Shown here piece after piece: positions 26,711 through 36,701 of a DNA stretch of 64,000 nucleotides. Source of the stretch: Muricauda sp. MAR_2010_75 (GTDB taxonomy: Bacteria > Bacteroidota > Bacteroidia > Flavobacteriales > Flavobacteriaceae); NCBI RefSeq assembly GCF_000745185.1, contig NZ_JQNJ01000001.1:558001-622000 (forward strand). Direction: 5' to 3'. Position numbers and translations under genes: made by a program. A model generated the notes under the pieces. It was not told where the DNA came from. It was given only the letters and a program-made list of their open reading frames with translations, and searched no databases. Positions within the stretch are counted from its first letter, which is position 1; each line of letters starts with the position of its first letter.

Positions 26711-29410
26711 TTATATTACTATTTTTTGCTCTTTACTATCCAATGGAATTTTGTACGCCCCCCTGACTTTCTCGAAGGGGAGACTGATGTTTTCAGCATC
26801 CACTCGTAAAAAAGCGTTTGGTGTATAATCATCTTTGCCTCCAAGGGTGATTTCAACTTTCTCAGTTTTAGTGTTGTAGCTCACTTTATCAAAAGTTCCG
26901 GCATCCAAAGTCAGCCACATTTTTTTGGGAGCAATGTAAACCCTTGATTTTGCAGCGGTAGTAATATCCACTTCAAGGATAGCTCCCTTTTGGGTCAGGT
27001 TTCCACCGAAAGCCAACCACCCTAAATCCGCATCTTGGGTAATGTAGGTTGCCGAATTCACGGCATAGCCATAAAAACCGGAACCATAATCCCCAGTAAT
27101 ACCATCTATTTTTAAGGTAGATGGAAAACTGTGAAAGGCTGCTGGGCCAAAACCATCTTGGGTAATATTTGAAATTCCGCCCAAAAGACCACCATAGCCT
27201 ACTTTTAAAAGATAGAGATCATCAGGGTTCTTTCTGAAGTGTTTCAATACAGGAATAGCGTTCAAGGAAGAGCCATAGTGATGGATTTGACGTTCTACAC
27301 GAGAAGTTTTCCCTGCTTTGCCCCCGTACAAGAAATCCCAATATCTTCGGGCATTTCCATTATACGCCCAGTGGGGCATGGTGGGCATATAGGCCAAAAT
27401 AGCACTCAAAGTGACCCATGCTTTTCGATCATAGCCAAAATAATCGGACCACATATATACCTCTTCCTGACCTGTGGAATCCCATGGCATTTCACTGCCA
27501 AACGGATAATCCAATGCCCTCCAATGGTTGGCACGTTCCTTCATGCGTTCCTCCAAATTAGCGGCCATATCTTCAAAAGCCTCATTTTTAAGGTCTTCCA
27601 AAATCAGCAGGAACACAGAACCTTCCATTTGACCGAATTGGGCATAATATGGCGCTTTTTCCACCATCGCCACACTGGTGTGGTAGGCGTTTTCCAAATA
27701 CCATTGCCAAGATCTATTATCCACCAAGCCTTCATGATATCGAGCCAAACGATAAAGCACCCAATAGGCCGCCGCTACGTGGGGATAATTATATGATCTA
27801 CCTGGATCATTCGCATGTTTGTGATCCCAAGCCGCCCATGTACCATAATTGATTGTATCACTATAGGTGCCTTTGGGCAATGAATCGGGTTCGTAGTAGA
27901 ACAGACTTTTTTTCACTCCATATTTTAGTGGACCATCGCTATATTGAATTCCACCCCACAGTGTGTTGTCCACAAATTTCTGAAGTTTCACGATTTCCTC
28001 GCGATCGGGTTGCACCAATTGCTTCATTACCGCAGCCAACCAACTACCAGCACCTCCTTCATCACTTAAACCACTGATCCAAACCCTACTGTCTTGGGTT
28101 ACCTGCTCTTTCTTATCATAATCATAGGTGATGGCAGATGGGTTTCTTCCGAAAGGATCATTTGGGTCATCGAACCATTGTTCGTTGGTCAAAAAACGAC
28201 CAAAATCGGAAATGACTTCCTCCTCGGGCTTTATTACTTTATAGTTGATGGTCTGTTTTAATCCGTCCACATAGGTGACAGTAACCCGAGCTCTCCCCCA
28301 TTTTTTTCCTGAGACCCTAAATTTTTTTAATCCTGATGCCGTAGCGCCATCTTCTTTTACATCCAAAGCGTCTTTAGGCTCTACAATTATGGAACTCACT
28401 CCACTTTTGTAGTTGAGGAACAACTGGGCATCTACATCTTGGGGCACCACATAGCCGGGAACTCCGGTTGCCACAGGACGCTCCTCTTTCACCAAGGTTT
28501 CCTGTATGTCTTTTATCCCTTCGGACAGGACCAGCTTTAATGCAAAATTCTTGGTATCGTTGGGCTGTAGCACCAAAGAGGTCGGCGTGTTCCACTGCTC
28601 CACACCTTTCCATTCGTTATCAGCATAGGCCTTGCTATAGACCATCCACTCATGGAAGCCTTCAAAAACAATACTTCTTCTGGTAAGATCATCCAAAAGT
28701 GGTCGATAGGCTTCAAAAGACATATTTTCCTTAGGAAGTACCAATAACGCGGGTCCTCTTCCGCTAAGGCGCTTCACCTCCAAATAACCGGCATCTTTTC
28801 CAATGTAAGGATCAAAAAATACGTTTTGGGCATGCGTCTCGGTCAAAGATTTTCCTTCCAAAATATTGTTGAAAATCATAGGAATTCCCAAAGCGCCAAT
28901 TTCAACAGGTGTGCTTTGCGTATTGGTTATTTCAAATCGTATCACCAACTGGTCATTATCCAATTCATAATAGCGTTTTACGGATACCGGAATGTCTTTG
29001 GGCAATGTATTGGCCAAATCAGCAGCGGCCAAAATGTTACCGCTCACTTCCAATGGTGTTACCGCTGCCCTAGCGGTTGCCGTAGAGAAATCCATCCAAT
29101 TGCCATTGGCGTCCTTTATTCTAAGGTTGATGTCGCCCAAGTGATACAAACTATCCTTGTCTCGAAGCTCCAATCGGTCCCCAGGGTTAAAATCAAAATT
29201 CAATGCCTTGACAGGACGAAGTGCGGCCACAGTTTGTGATGCCTTGACCAACTTCAGTTGAAAATCAGGTGTATTGAACTTTTCATACACCTCTGCAATA
29301 CCCAAGGTAGGCTCCCGTTGCTCAATTCGTCCCCAATATCCTTGGGCTTCCATTCTAAAAATGGTACCAAAAAACAATAGCAGTCCAATCCAAAATAGCC
29401 TATTCTTCAT
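26711..29410 (-). CDS. DUF5695-like secreted protein, possible glycoside hydrolase
   Basis: Signal peptide ending FRMEAQ, mature N-terminus GYWGRIEQREPT. The first half (about 25-300) is beta-sandwich-like (YYELDNDQLVIRFEITNTQS). The second half is rich in helices with many Trp, Tyr, His and acidic residues (WAAWDHKHANDPGRSYNYPH, WSDYFGYDRKAWV), suggesting an (alpha/alpha)6 barrel as in many glycosidases and lyases. I assign it to DUF5695 by overall recognition; no activity is established to my knowledge. It is the last of the genes after the GH146 and DUF885 genes (17 bp spacing), so a role in arabinosylated glycoprotein breakdown is likely but unproved. Confidence 0.65.
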   Translation of the reverse strand: MKNRLFWIGLLLFFGTIFRMEAQGYWGRIEQREPTLGIAEVYEKFNTPDFQLKLVKASQTVAALRPVKALNFDFNPGDRLELRDKDSLYHLGDINLRIKDANGNWMDFSTATARAAVTPLEVSGNILAAADLANTLPKDIPVSVKRYYELDNDQLVIRFEITNTQSTPVEIGALGIPMIFNNILEGKSLTETHAQNVFFDPYIGKDAGYLEVKRLSGRGPALLVLPKENMSFEAYRPLLDDLTRRSIVFEGFHEWMVYSKAYADNEWKGVEQWNTPTSLVLQPNDTKNFALKLVLSEGIKDIQETLVKEERPVATGVPGYVVPQDVDAQLFLNYKSGVSSIIVEPKDALDVKEDGATASGLKKFRVSGKKWGRARVTVTYVDGLKQTINYKVIKPEEEVISDFGRFLTNEQWFDDPNDPFGRNPSAITYDYDKKEQVTQDSRVWISGLSDEGGAGSWLAAVMKQLVQPDREEIVKLQKFVDNTLWGGIQYSDGPLKYGVKKSLFYYEPDSLPKGTYSDTINYGTWAAWDHKHANDPGRSYNYPHVAAAYWVLYRLARYHEGLVDNRSWQWYLENAYHTSVAMVEKAPYYAQFGQMEGSVFLLILEDLKNEAFEDMAANLEERMKERANHWRALDYPFGSEMPWDSTGQEEVYMWSDYFGYDRKAWVTLSAILAYMPTMPHWAYNGNARRYWDFLYGGKAGKTSRVERQIHHYGSSLNAIPVLKHFRKNPDDLYLLKVGYGGLLGGISNITQDGFGPAAFHSFPSTLKIDGITGDYGSGFYGYAVNSATYITQDADLGWLAFGGNLTQKGAILEVDITTAAKSRVYIAPKKMWLTLDAGTFDKVSYNTKTEKVEITLGGKDDYTPNAFLRVDAENISLPFEKVRGAYKIPLDSKEQKIVI

Positions 29411-29427
29411 CTGTATGGTTAGTTTGG

Positions 29428-31125
29428 TTAATTAAAAGCTGTGGAAAACTTCCACTTGGTTTTATAATTCTTGCTCAGTGGTAAATCTTGAAGTAGAGCC
29501 CTCAGTAATTCCACTGGTATTCTTCCTTCATGCATTACCCTATCATGAAATTGCTTTTCGGTCCATCCTTTCTCCAACATTTCGTTTCGTAAAGCATAAA
29601 ACTGCAATCCTCCCATCATGTAGGCCAATTGGTACAATGGGGGGTAGCTGGTGGTAAAGGAACGCCTTACTTCTGCTTCGGCATTGGCGTATTCGTGCCC
29701 CACTTCATCCACCAAAAGATCAATGCATTCTTGAGGGGTCATTTCACCCAAATGGAACTTCAATGAAAAAATGATACGGGCACATCGGTGGATTCTCCAA
29801 AACAACATTCCCATTTTTTGTTCCGGAGTTACTGGAAAATCCTTGTTCCACAAAATAATTTCCCAATACAAGGCCCATCCTTCTGTCCAAAAAGGTGTTG
29901 AAAAAGCACCACGATAATTTTTATGACGGCTCGTCATAAAGAATTGCAGGTTGTGGCCTGGCAACAATTCGTGCTGCACGGTGGGAAATGAGAAATTGGG
30001 GTTGTTGCCTCGCATGCTCATCAATTTGTCATCATGGGCCATCCCATCCGTAGGATACGAAATGCTGATATTTCTTCCTCCTGTAAAAAATGGGTTCACT
30101 TTTTGGCGCTCTGGCGTCATCATGATCATGCCCCAAGTTTCTTTGGCCAAATCTGGCAAGGTGATAAGATCTCTATCTTCAATAAACTTTACAGAATGGT
30201 CGTACAAATCCAAAATGGCCTGTGGTTGTTCTCCCGCAGGCACATACGTATTCTTGGTATGCTCCAGTGCTTTTCTCCAATCGTCCCCATATCCCATTTC
30301 ACGGGAAGCCTTGATCATTTCATTCTTGCACCATGCAAATTGTTCCTCTGCTGTCTTGATTAAATCGGCTGGAGAGTACGGAATAAATTCCATGGCCAGA
30401 CTTTCATTGAGGGCAGCTTCGCCAATGGGCTTACCAATAATCCCACTGCCATCGTCCTTAACACTGGTCTGCGAATAGTTATTTTTCAAAAACTCAGCGT
30501 AGGCGGTAAGTTTTTCGTCCAAGGCCACATAGGGTTTTTCGGCCCACCACGTAAAATCGGGGTCGTAGCTATAGTAAAAACCATATGCCTCTTCCAATCC
30601 TTTTTGAAAGGATGTTACAACACTGGAAGCTTTTTCTGCAGTTTGCCAATCCTTGAAAGGTTTAGATTTTCTGGATTCCATCTCGGAGTCGATAGCTTTA
30701 GCGGCATTGTTCAGATTTTGAGCAATAAGTTTTGCATCTGGTTTTTTACCCCTTCGCCTTTCCTTGATGAAAGGAAAGAGTTCTTTGGTAAAGTTGGCCA
30801 CATCAGCCACCTCTTTGAATGCGGTATAACTTTGATCCAAAAAATAAGCTTCTTCAGCCACTTTATTCTTTAGAAGAATATAGTCTACCCTCTCTTGTTG
30901 GGAGAGTGCATTAAAATCCAGGGCTCCAATTTTCTTTTCCCAATTTTCGTAAAAATCGGTAAAGCGTTGGTAATACTCCTCCGATTCATCAATGATGTAG
31001 GTACGATCCAAAGCACGGGTATCCGCCCGAAACTCATCTACCAAATCGGCCAGTTTGCTTGTTTGCGCCGTGGCTAAATTGGTAATCAAAAAAGCCAACA
31101 TCAGCCCTGTTTTTTTAATCTTCAT
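29428..31125 (-). CDS. DUF885-family metallopeptidase, secreted
   Basis: Signal peptide ending TNLATAQ. The zinc motif of the family is present as HELLPGH (residues about 385-391), followed by WTEGWALYWE, another conserved family segment. DUF885 proteins are gluzincin-like peptidases of about 560-600 residues, mostly uncharacterised; several act on short peptides or carboxy-termini. Located 23 bp after the GH146 gene and 17 bp before the DUF5695 gene in the same direction. In this context it probably cuts peptides from deglycosylated hydroxyproline-rich protein. Confidence 0.85.
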   Translation of the reverse strand: MKIKKTGLMLAFLITNLATAQTSKLADLVDEFRADTRALDRTYIIDESEEYYQRFTDFYENWEKKIGALDFNALSQQERVDYILLKNKVAEEAYFLDQSYTAFKEVADVANFTKELFPFIKERRRGKKPDAKLIAQNLNNAAKAIDSEMESRKSKPFKDWQTAEKASSVVTSFQKGLEEAYGFYYSYDPDFTWWAEKPYVALDEKLTAYAEFLKNNYSQTSVKDDGSGIIGKPIGEAALNESLAMEFIPYSPADLIKTAEEQFAWCKNEMIKASREMGYGDDWRKALEHTKNTYVPAGEQPQAILDLYDHSVKFIEDRDLITLPDLAKETWGMIMMTPERQKVNPFFTGGRNISISYPTDGMAHDDKLMSMRGNNPNFSFPTVQHELLPGHNLQFFMTSRHKNYRGAFSTPFWTEGWALYWEIILWNKDFPVTPEQKMGMLFWRIHRCARIIFSLKFHLGEMTPQECIDLLVDEVGHEYANAEAEVRRSFTTSYPPLYQLAYMMGGLQFYALRNEMLEKGWTEKQFHDRVMHEGRIPVELLRALLQDLPLSKNYKTKWKFSTAFN

Positions 31126-31148
31126 ACAGTTTTGTTTTAGGTGGTTAG

Positions 31149-34100
31149 TTATTCCAAGGTAACATCCAGATACACAGAATGACGTCCATATGTTTCATAG
31201 AAGGGCTTAAACGATACCCCATCTATGGTGAATTCCAAAGTTTTTGGATCTCCCTGAATATTTTTACCAATATTCTCAGCATCAAACGTCACTTTACGCC
31301 AATCATCCCTTGGCTCTGGCTCTTGGGCCACCAATAACACAGGGCCATAGAAAAGGCTGGCAATGTTCTGTTGATCCATGACTGGATCTAAATGAAATTC
31401 AAATGGCATTTGAATATCCACAATGTCTCCATCCTTCCATTTGCGTGATAAGGTAAGATAGGTACCTGGAGTTGCATTTACTTTTTCGGTCTTTCCGTTG
31501 ATTTTCACAAAAAAGCCTTTGGTTGCCCAATGGGGTACACGAACATTCAAATCAAACTTTCCTTTGCCCTTAATGGTCAACTGGGTATTGTCTTCCCTTG
31601 GAAATGCTGTTTTTTGCACAACAGTGATATTTTTTTCGGTCCATTTTAATGTGGATGGAATAAAAAGGTTTACATACAACGCCTTATCATCCTGGCTTTT
31701 AAAATAGATTGAATTCTGAAGTTTAGTGCTACTTTCCAAAGCAGTACCATTACAACAGGTAAATCCGGTCATGTTTGAATTTCCGAAACGTTTTACAGAA
31801 CCAGGTCGCAATGGAACATGGTAGGTATTGGCAGGGCTATCCTCCGCTACTGAAGCCAAAATATGATTGTACAATCCACGTTCATAGTAATCCATCAATT
31901 CTGCACGCTGATCAAATAGGAATAGATTTCGGCTCAATTTAAGCATGTTGTAGGTAGCACAAGTCTCATTCTGTCCACCAGCAGAAAATCCGTTTTCATA
32001 CAATGTAGCGGGTTGTCCGATGAAACACTCGGCATTTGTGGGGTTACGGGCTCCGGCAACTCCTCCGATGCTGTACATGTAGTCGTTCTTCGCTTTGTAC
32101 CAAAAGTTATCGGCCACATGATAGTATTCAGGAGCATTGGAATCACGATAGATTTCCAAAGCTCCCATAATCTGTGGAATATGCTGATTGGCATGTAGCC
32201 CTCGGAAAGTATCCACATTTTTGGCCAATCCATGGGAATGCTCGGCATCGCCAAAGAACATTTTAATATTATCGAACAATTGGGCCACTTCCAAGAATTG
32301 ACGGTCATCCGTCATTCTGTATAAACGTGCCATGGCCTCGTTCATACCCCCAAACTCCCCAGCAATGTAGGTATTCCACATGCTGATGAGGGTATCGGTG
32401 GGCACTTGACTCAATCGGGCATGCACCCAAGTTCCCATATCTTTGGCGATTTCCAAGGCCTTTTCATTACCGCATACGTCATAAATATCCATCAACCCGG
32501 CCAAAATTTTGTGCAAAGTGTAGTAGGGTGCCCAAACTTGGGTGGGTTGACCTCCGTAAGAGGCTCCATTCTCCAACATGATAAACTGATCAGGAGGATA
32601 GGCACTGATGAACCCTTCGCCCCAGTTCCAGTAATCGGTGCGAATACCCTCTTCACTAAGATTTGAATCATACCCTTCTTTACCTGGACCTGGAGGAACG
32701 GCAGTTGGGTCGGATACATGCGGACCTCCAGCTTGTTTTGGTTTTCCGGCCATTTGTGACAATTCATACAACACTTCTACCATATAATTCATTTTGTCAG
32801 CAAAATTCGACTGCAAAGCTGCATCATAATCGGTACTGGCGTAGGCTTGGGCAATAGCGGTTAGATAATGCCCTGTAGCATGGCCACGCAATTTGGTCTC
32901 TTGACTGTCCCAACCCCGCAATGGCTCTGCACCTTCAGGCTGTTCTTGCCCAAATGCGTTTCGGAACATGTACAAAAACAAATCAGGATTGGTTTCTGCC
33001 AATGTGTTAATAAACTTATCCCGGTTCTCAATGAATTTTGTTTGATGCCCTTGGCCATCAGTATTCAAGGATACCTGATTCAGTTCAAAACCTTCCAAGG
33101 TACGGCTAGGAGTTGAAGCCGCCGCAGCTGCTTTTACAGTAACCGTTGCTTTGGGTTTTAAATTTGTTCCAGAAATTCTGCCGGTTATGGTATACTTTCC
33201 AGGTTGACTTACTTGGGAATTATCAATAGGTGCAGGCCAAAGCACACGCACTTCCTTGGGTCCCTTTACACCATTTCCGTAAGTCCCTTCCACAAAACGG
33301 GGTAATCTTGGCAAGAATCCAACCACGGTTTCCACCTCAACATCAGAAACAGAAGTCAGGTATTCGTTATAAAGCTGAGGTGTATTAGCATCAAATTGTG
33401 GAAGATTGACTTCCTCCTTTCTTTCATCATCGTCTCCATTTCCTCTAAACGATCCACGAAGGATTCGAACCACTTGCCCTTCACTCAAAGGAATTCGGTA
33501 GATTCTAAAATCATGCAATTTGGCAGTCAGGTATGGGTCATTACCGCCCAATGATTTTCCAATATAGAGTTTATTATTGCCTCCATTTTCAAAATCGAAG
33601 ACCTGCTCCAAAATCAATTCCACATCTGTTGCTTCACCAGCTTTTCTTCCATTGACATAGGTGTTCACAGTTTTGGAAGGAATATTGATGATTACGGCCA
33701 AATGGTTCCACCTACCGGTTTCCAAGGCTGAAGAACTAGTATTGTACATATCTCCATCACCTGAAGAAAGCTCAACTTGTACGCCCTTTTTGTCTTGGGT
33801 TCCGGTAGGGGCAATTGTAAAGTGGGATTTGGTACTAGTTCCAAAATCAAAAAGTCTTGCGCCAGGTTGTGCCGATTCAATGTGCACCCAGCCTGTAATA
33901 CTAATGGATTCTTCATTGGTCACCGCTTCACCAGGAATCGTAATAAACGCTTCTTTATCCTTAGGCAGCGAAAGTACTTTGTTAAAGTATTCGTCCTCCA
34001 CAAAAATGGGTTCTGAACCTTCAAGGGTAGCGTGCAAATTATTTCTTGACCAATCCTTGGTATCTCCATCAAAAACATATCTGGCTATCAATCCTGTTTC

Positions 34101-34205
34101 ACCGATTCCATCCAATATTTGATCACCTTCCTGTGCCATTACGCTGGTCGTGCCCAAAGCACAAAAAACCAATACCACACCAACGAACAACTTATTTAAT
34201 TTCAT
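31149..34205 (-). CDS. LamG-domain GH146/GH127-clan beta-L-arabinofuranosidase
   Basis: Signal peptide ending TTSVMAQ. Domains: LamG/concanavalin-like (about 35-250), Ig-like Big_4 (about 285-360, VRVLWPAPIDNSQVSQPGKY), then the catalytic (alpha/alpha)6 barrel (about 370-900). The Zn-thiolate site is intact: Glu about 747 and Cys about 749 in QNETCATYN, and Cys about 817-818 in GFTCCNGTALESS. The FTCCNG form and long N-terminal extensions point to GH146 (BT0349-like) rather than GH127. These enzymes remove beta-L-arabinofuranose caps. Follows the S9 peptidase gene by 74 bp, a gap containing a small inverted repeat. Confidence 0.9.
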   Translation of the reverse strand: MKLNKLFVGVVLVFCALGTTSVMAQEGDQILDGIGETGLIARYVFDGDTKDWSRNNLHATLEGSEPIFVEDEYFNKVLSLPKDKEAFITIPGEAVTNEESISITGWVHIESAQPGARLFDFGTSTKSHFTIAPTGTQDKKGVQVELSSGDGDMYNTSSSALETGRWNHLAVIINIPSKTVNTYVNGRKAGEATDVELILEQVFDFENGGNNKLYIGKSLGGNDPYLTAKLHDFRIYRIPLSEGQVVRILRGSFRGNGDDDERKEEVNLPQFDANTPQLYNEYLTSVSDVEVETVVGFLPRLPRFVEGTYGNGVKGPKEVRVLWPAPIDNSQVSQPGKYTITGRISGTNLKPKATVTVKAAAAASTPSRTLEGFELNQVSLNTDGQGHQTKFIENRDKFINTLAETNPDLFLYMFRNAFGQEQPEGAEPLRGWDSQETKLRGHATGHYLTAIAQAYASTDYDAALQSNFADKMNYMVEVLYELSQMAGKPKQAGGPHVSDPTAVPPGPGKEGYDSNLSEEGIRTDYWNWGEGFISAYPPDQFIMLENGASYGGQPTQVWAPYYTLHKILAGLMDIYDVCGNEKALEIAKDMGTWVHARLSQVPTDTLISMWNTYIAGEFGGMNEAMARLYRMTDDRQFLEVAQLFDNIKMFFGDAEHSHGLAKNVDTFRGLHANQHIPQIMGALEIYRDSNAPEYYHVADNFWYKAKNDYMYSIGGVAGARNPTNAECFIGQPATLYENGFSAGGQNETCATYNMLKLSRNLFLFDQRAELMDYYERGLYNHILASVAEDSPANTYHVPLRPGSVKRFGNSNMTGFTCCNGTALESSTKLQNSIYFKSQDDKALYVNLFIPSTLKWTEKNITVVQKTAFPREDNTQLTIKGKGKFDLNVRVPHWATKGFFVKINGKTEKVNATPGTYLTLSRKWKDGDIVDIQMPFEFHLDPVMDQQNIASLFYGPVLLVAQEPEPRDDWRKVTFDAENIGKNIQGDPKTLEFTIDGVSFKPFYETYGRHSVYLDVTLE

Positions 34206-34230
34206 AATTATATCCTTTTCAACAATGTTT

Positions 34231-34247
34231 AGTAACTGATAGTTACT
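34231..34247. repeat. Inverted repeat between S9 peptidase and GH146 genes
   Basis: AGTAACT-GAT-AGTTACT, a perfect 7-3-7 inverted repeat in the 74-bp intercistronic gap. There is no T tract after it on the minus strand, so it is not a clear terminator. It may be an RNA processing or stability hairpin, or a protein site. Confidence 0.4.
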
Positions 34248-34278
34248 TACTGTTTATGTTTAGTTTAGTTCTATTCTT

Positions 34279-36528
34279 CTACTCGTAAACTTCCTCCCAA
34301 GAAGGGGGATCAACACCCATTAAGTGCTTTACAAAAAAGTCTTTACGCTTACGCTCCCCAAAATCGCCACCGGATGAATGCCCCATACCTGGTATGGTCA
34401 CCAGTTCAAAGTTCTTATTGGCTTTTATAAGGGCATTGGCAAATTGCATGGTTGTGGAGGGATCCACATTGTCATCAACCTCACCTAAGATAAGCATTAA
34501 ATTACCACCCATTTGGGCGGCATTCTCAATATTGGAGGATGCAGCGTAGTGAGGACCAATAGGGTATCCCATAAATTGCTCATTCCACCAAATTTTATCC
34601 ATTCGGTTGTCGTGACATCCGCAGGAAGAAACCGCCACGTCATAAAAATCTGAATTAAATACCAAGGCGGCAGCGGAGTTCTGCCCCCCAGCCGATGTAC
34701 CAAAGATGCCCACTTTCTCAGCATTCATATATGGATATTTTTGGGCCGCGGCCTTGATCCATAATTTTCTATCCGGGAAACCGCCATCTTTTAGGTTTTG
34801 CCAGCATACATCATGGAACGCTTTTGATCTATTGGACGTTCCCATTCCATCAATTTGAACCACAATAAAGCCCAACTCAGCTATGGAAGACATGGACCAA
34901 TAGTACGATCTAAAATCTTTGGGAACAAAAGAACTGTGTGGCCCGGCATAAATGTACTCTATCACCGGATAGGTTTTGTTGGGGTCAAAAGAGGTAGGGC
35001 GAATAATCACTCCCCAAATATCGGTGACGCCATCACGACCTTTTGCCGTAAAAACTTCAGGGGCAATCCAACCTTCCTTTAAAAGTTCGGAATGGTCCGC
35101 TTGCTGCAAGTCCATAACTTTTTTACTGTTCTTAGCTGATTTCAAGACGGTAATAGGAGGGGTATCCACTTTGGAGTATTGGTCTACATAGTAGGTATAG
35201 TCCTCTGAAAAAGTTACGTTGTGATTTCCATCCTCTTTGGTAAAACGAGTAAGGTTCTTTCCATCAAAATCCACCTTGAAATAATGTAGAAAATAAGGGT
35301 CTTGATCCTTGTCCACTCCACTGGCGGTAAAGTAGACCTCTCGATTATCCTCATCCACATGAATCACCTCGCGAACCACCCATTCGCCTTTGGTCAATTG
35401 TTTTTTTACCTTACCATTGTTATCGTACAAGTAAATGTGGTTCCAACCATTCCGTTCCGAAGTCCAAATCATTTCTTTACCATCTTCCACATCGTAGCGG
35501 TATTTTTTGCTGCTGTAATCGATAAAGGTGTCGCTGGTTTCATTAACCAAGACCTTCAATTTTCCGGTGGAAGCATTCACTTCAATAACTTTATAAGCCT
35601 GATGTCCTCTTTGATTGTATTCGAAGGTAAAAGCACGGCTATCTTCTCTCCAATCGATTCGATTTAGGCCAAATTGATGGCTAAACTCATCCGTGGACAC
35701 TTGAATATGCTTTTTGGAATCCACCAAAAACAATTGGGGACTCTTAAATGGTAACTCATCACCAGGCTTTAGATAATCCCGGGATTGTAGCTTGGGCTGA
35801 AACTGGTCTTCAGGGCTAGATTCCACAAAATAAATCTTGCGATCATCCCCGGGACGTACTTTGTACGCCATGATCTTGTTACCATCCGGAGACCATTTTA
35901 TATACGTTGAATAGAAAAAACCTGGGGCTCCATCGAAGCTCAAGCGGGTTTCTTCATTTGTGGCATTGTCCTTTATGTACAGATTATCATTTTTAATGAA
36001 AGCTGTCTTAGTCGAATCTGGTGAAATTACCGGAGGGTTGCTTTTCTCATCAAACCTATTGCCCCAATACCTTCTATTGGAATCTCTTTTCCCTCCTTCC
36101 GGGTCAATTACTTTTAAAGTATTGGCTTTTAAATTATAGGCAACCTTGGTTTCACCATAAACAAAAGTAAGCTCAGAGAGGTCTTCATTGAACTCCAGTC
36201 TACTGATATCGATATCCTTTGAGTCAACCTCTTCATTGAATTCTTTGGATAGTAAAGAGGCCAAGGCATCATGATCAAAACATTCATTTTGTGTTTTTTT
36301 CTCCGGGTCAACCAACAAATACTTTTTTCCGTTGGACGAATTGTTCGCATACCACATCAAATTGATGTCCAACCAATGAAAAGAAGAAGGGGAATTGTAT
36401 ACTTTATCCCTAAAAAGCGAATCCACAATAATCGCCTTTTTATATTCCCTTAATGTGCCCTGGGCCAATGTGGTTCCACAGGTTATAAGTATAAAAAATA
36501 CACTTATTTTTTTCGCAAAAGATTCCAT
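34279..36528 (-). CDS. S9-family serine peptidase with DPP IV-type beta-propeller, non-canonical
   Basis: Signal peptide ending CGTTLAQG. A DPP IV-like beta-propeller (about 100-480) precedes the alpha/beta-hydrolase domain. The triad is Ser about 612 in FGTSAGGQN, Asp about 685 in GEVDDNVDP and His about 717 in GMGHSSGG. Two features differ from true DPP IV: the nucleophile elbow reads GTSAGG instead of GWSYGG, and the double-Glu DWVYEEE segment that binds the substrate amino end is not seen. So it is an S9 peptidase of unknown specificity, perhaps acting on proline- or hydroxyproline-rich peptides given the neighbouring catabolic genes. Preceded by a candidate AraC-type site at 36594. Confidence 0.85.
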   Translation of the reverse strand: MESFAKKISVFFILITCGTTLAQGTLREYKKAIIVDSLFRDKVYNSPSSFHWLDINLMWYANNSSNGKKYLLVDPEKKTQNECFDHDALASLLSKEFNEEVDSKDIDISRLEFNEDLSELTFVYGETKVAYNLKANTLKVIDPEGGKRDSNRRYWGNRFDEKSNPPVISPDSTKTAFIKNDNLYIKDNATNEETRLSFDGAPGFFYSTYIKWSPDGNKIMAYKVRPGDDRKIYFVESSPEDQFQPKLQSRDYLKPGDELPFKSPQLFLVDSKKHIQVSTDEFSHQFGLNRIDWREDSRAFTFEYNQRGHQAYKVIEVNASTGKLKVLVNETSDTFIDYSSKKYRYDVEDGKEMIWTSERNGWNHIYLYDNNGKVKKQLTKGEWVVREVIHVDEDNREVYFTASGVDKDQDPYFLHYFKVDFDGKNLTRFTKEDGNHNVTFSEDYTYYVDQYSKVDTPPITVLKSAKNSKKVMDLQQADHSELLKEGWIAPEVFTAKGRDGVTDIWGVIIRPTSFDPNKTYPVIEYIYAGPHSSFVPKDFRSYYWSMSSIAELGFIVVQIDGMGTSNRSKAFHDVCWQNLKDGGFPDRKLWIKAAAQKYPYMNAEKVGIFGTSAGGQNSAAALVFNSDFYDVAVSSCGCHDNRMDKIWWNEQFMGYPIGPHYAASSNIENAAQMGGNLMLILGEVDDNVDPSTTMQFANALIKANKNFELVTIPGMGHSSGGDFGERKRKDFFVKHLMGVDPPSWEEVYE

Positions 36529-36543
36529 ATTTAAAATTATGCT

Positions 36544-36613
36544 TAAAACTAGAGATAATCTCCCATCGTTTTTCAGTCATTATTAACTTTTGCTGATACT
36601 ATATTACCCTTAA
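36544..36613 (-). promoter_or_regulatory. Candidate regulated promoter of the S9 peptidase gene (motif copy C)
   Basis: TGATACTATATTACCCTTAA (36594-36613) shares the ATACTATATT core with the motif before susC2 and, with one substitution, with that before the deaminase gene. The minus-strand -7-like box TAGTTTTA (36544-36551) lies 43 bp away, nearly the same offset as in the other two copies, and 16 bp upstream of the ATG at 36528. Weakest of the three copies. Confidence 0.45.
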
Positions 36614-36701
36614 CACTCTATTCATGCTAAAAAATATAATATAAATAAGGAATTAGGGCAACTTTTAATCTGATCACCAATGGAGTATGGTCAAGCAAAA
36701 G

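Noticed and set aside
34231..34247. Inverted repeat considered as a terminator between the S9 peptidase and GH146 genes
   Set aside because: No T tract follows on the minus strand and the stem is only 7 bp; kept only as a repeat.
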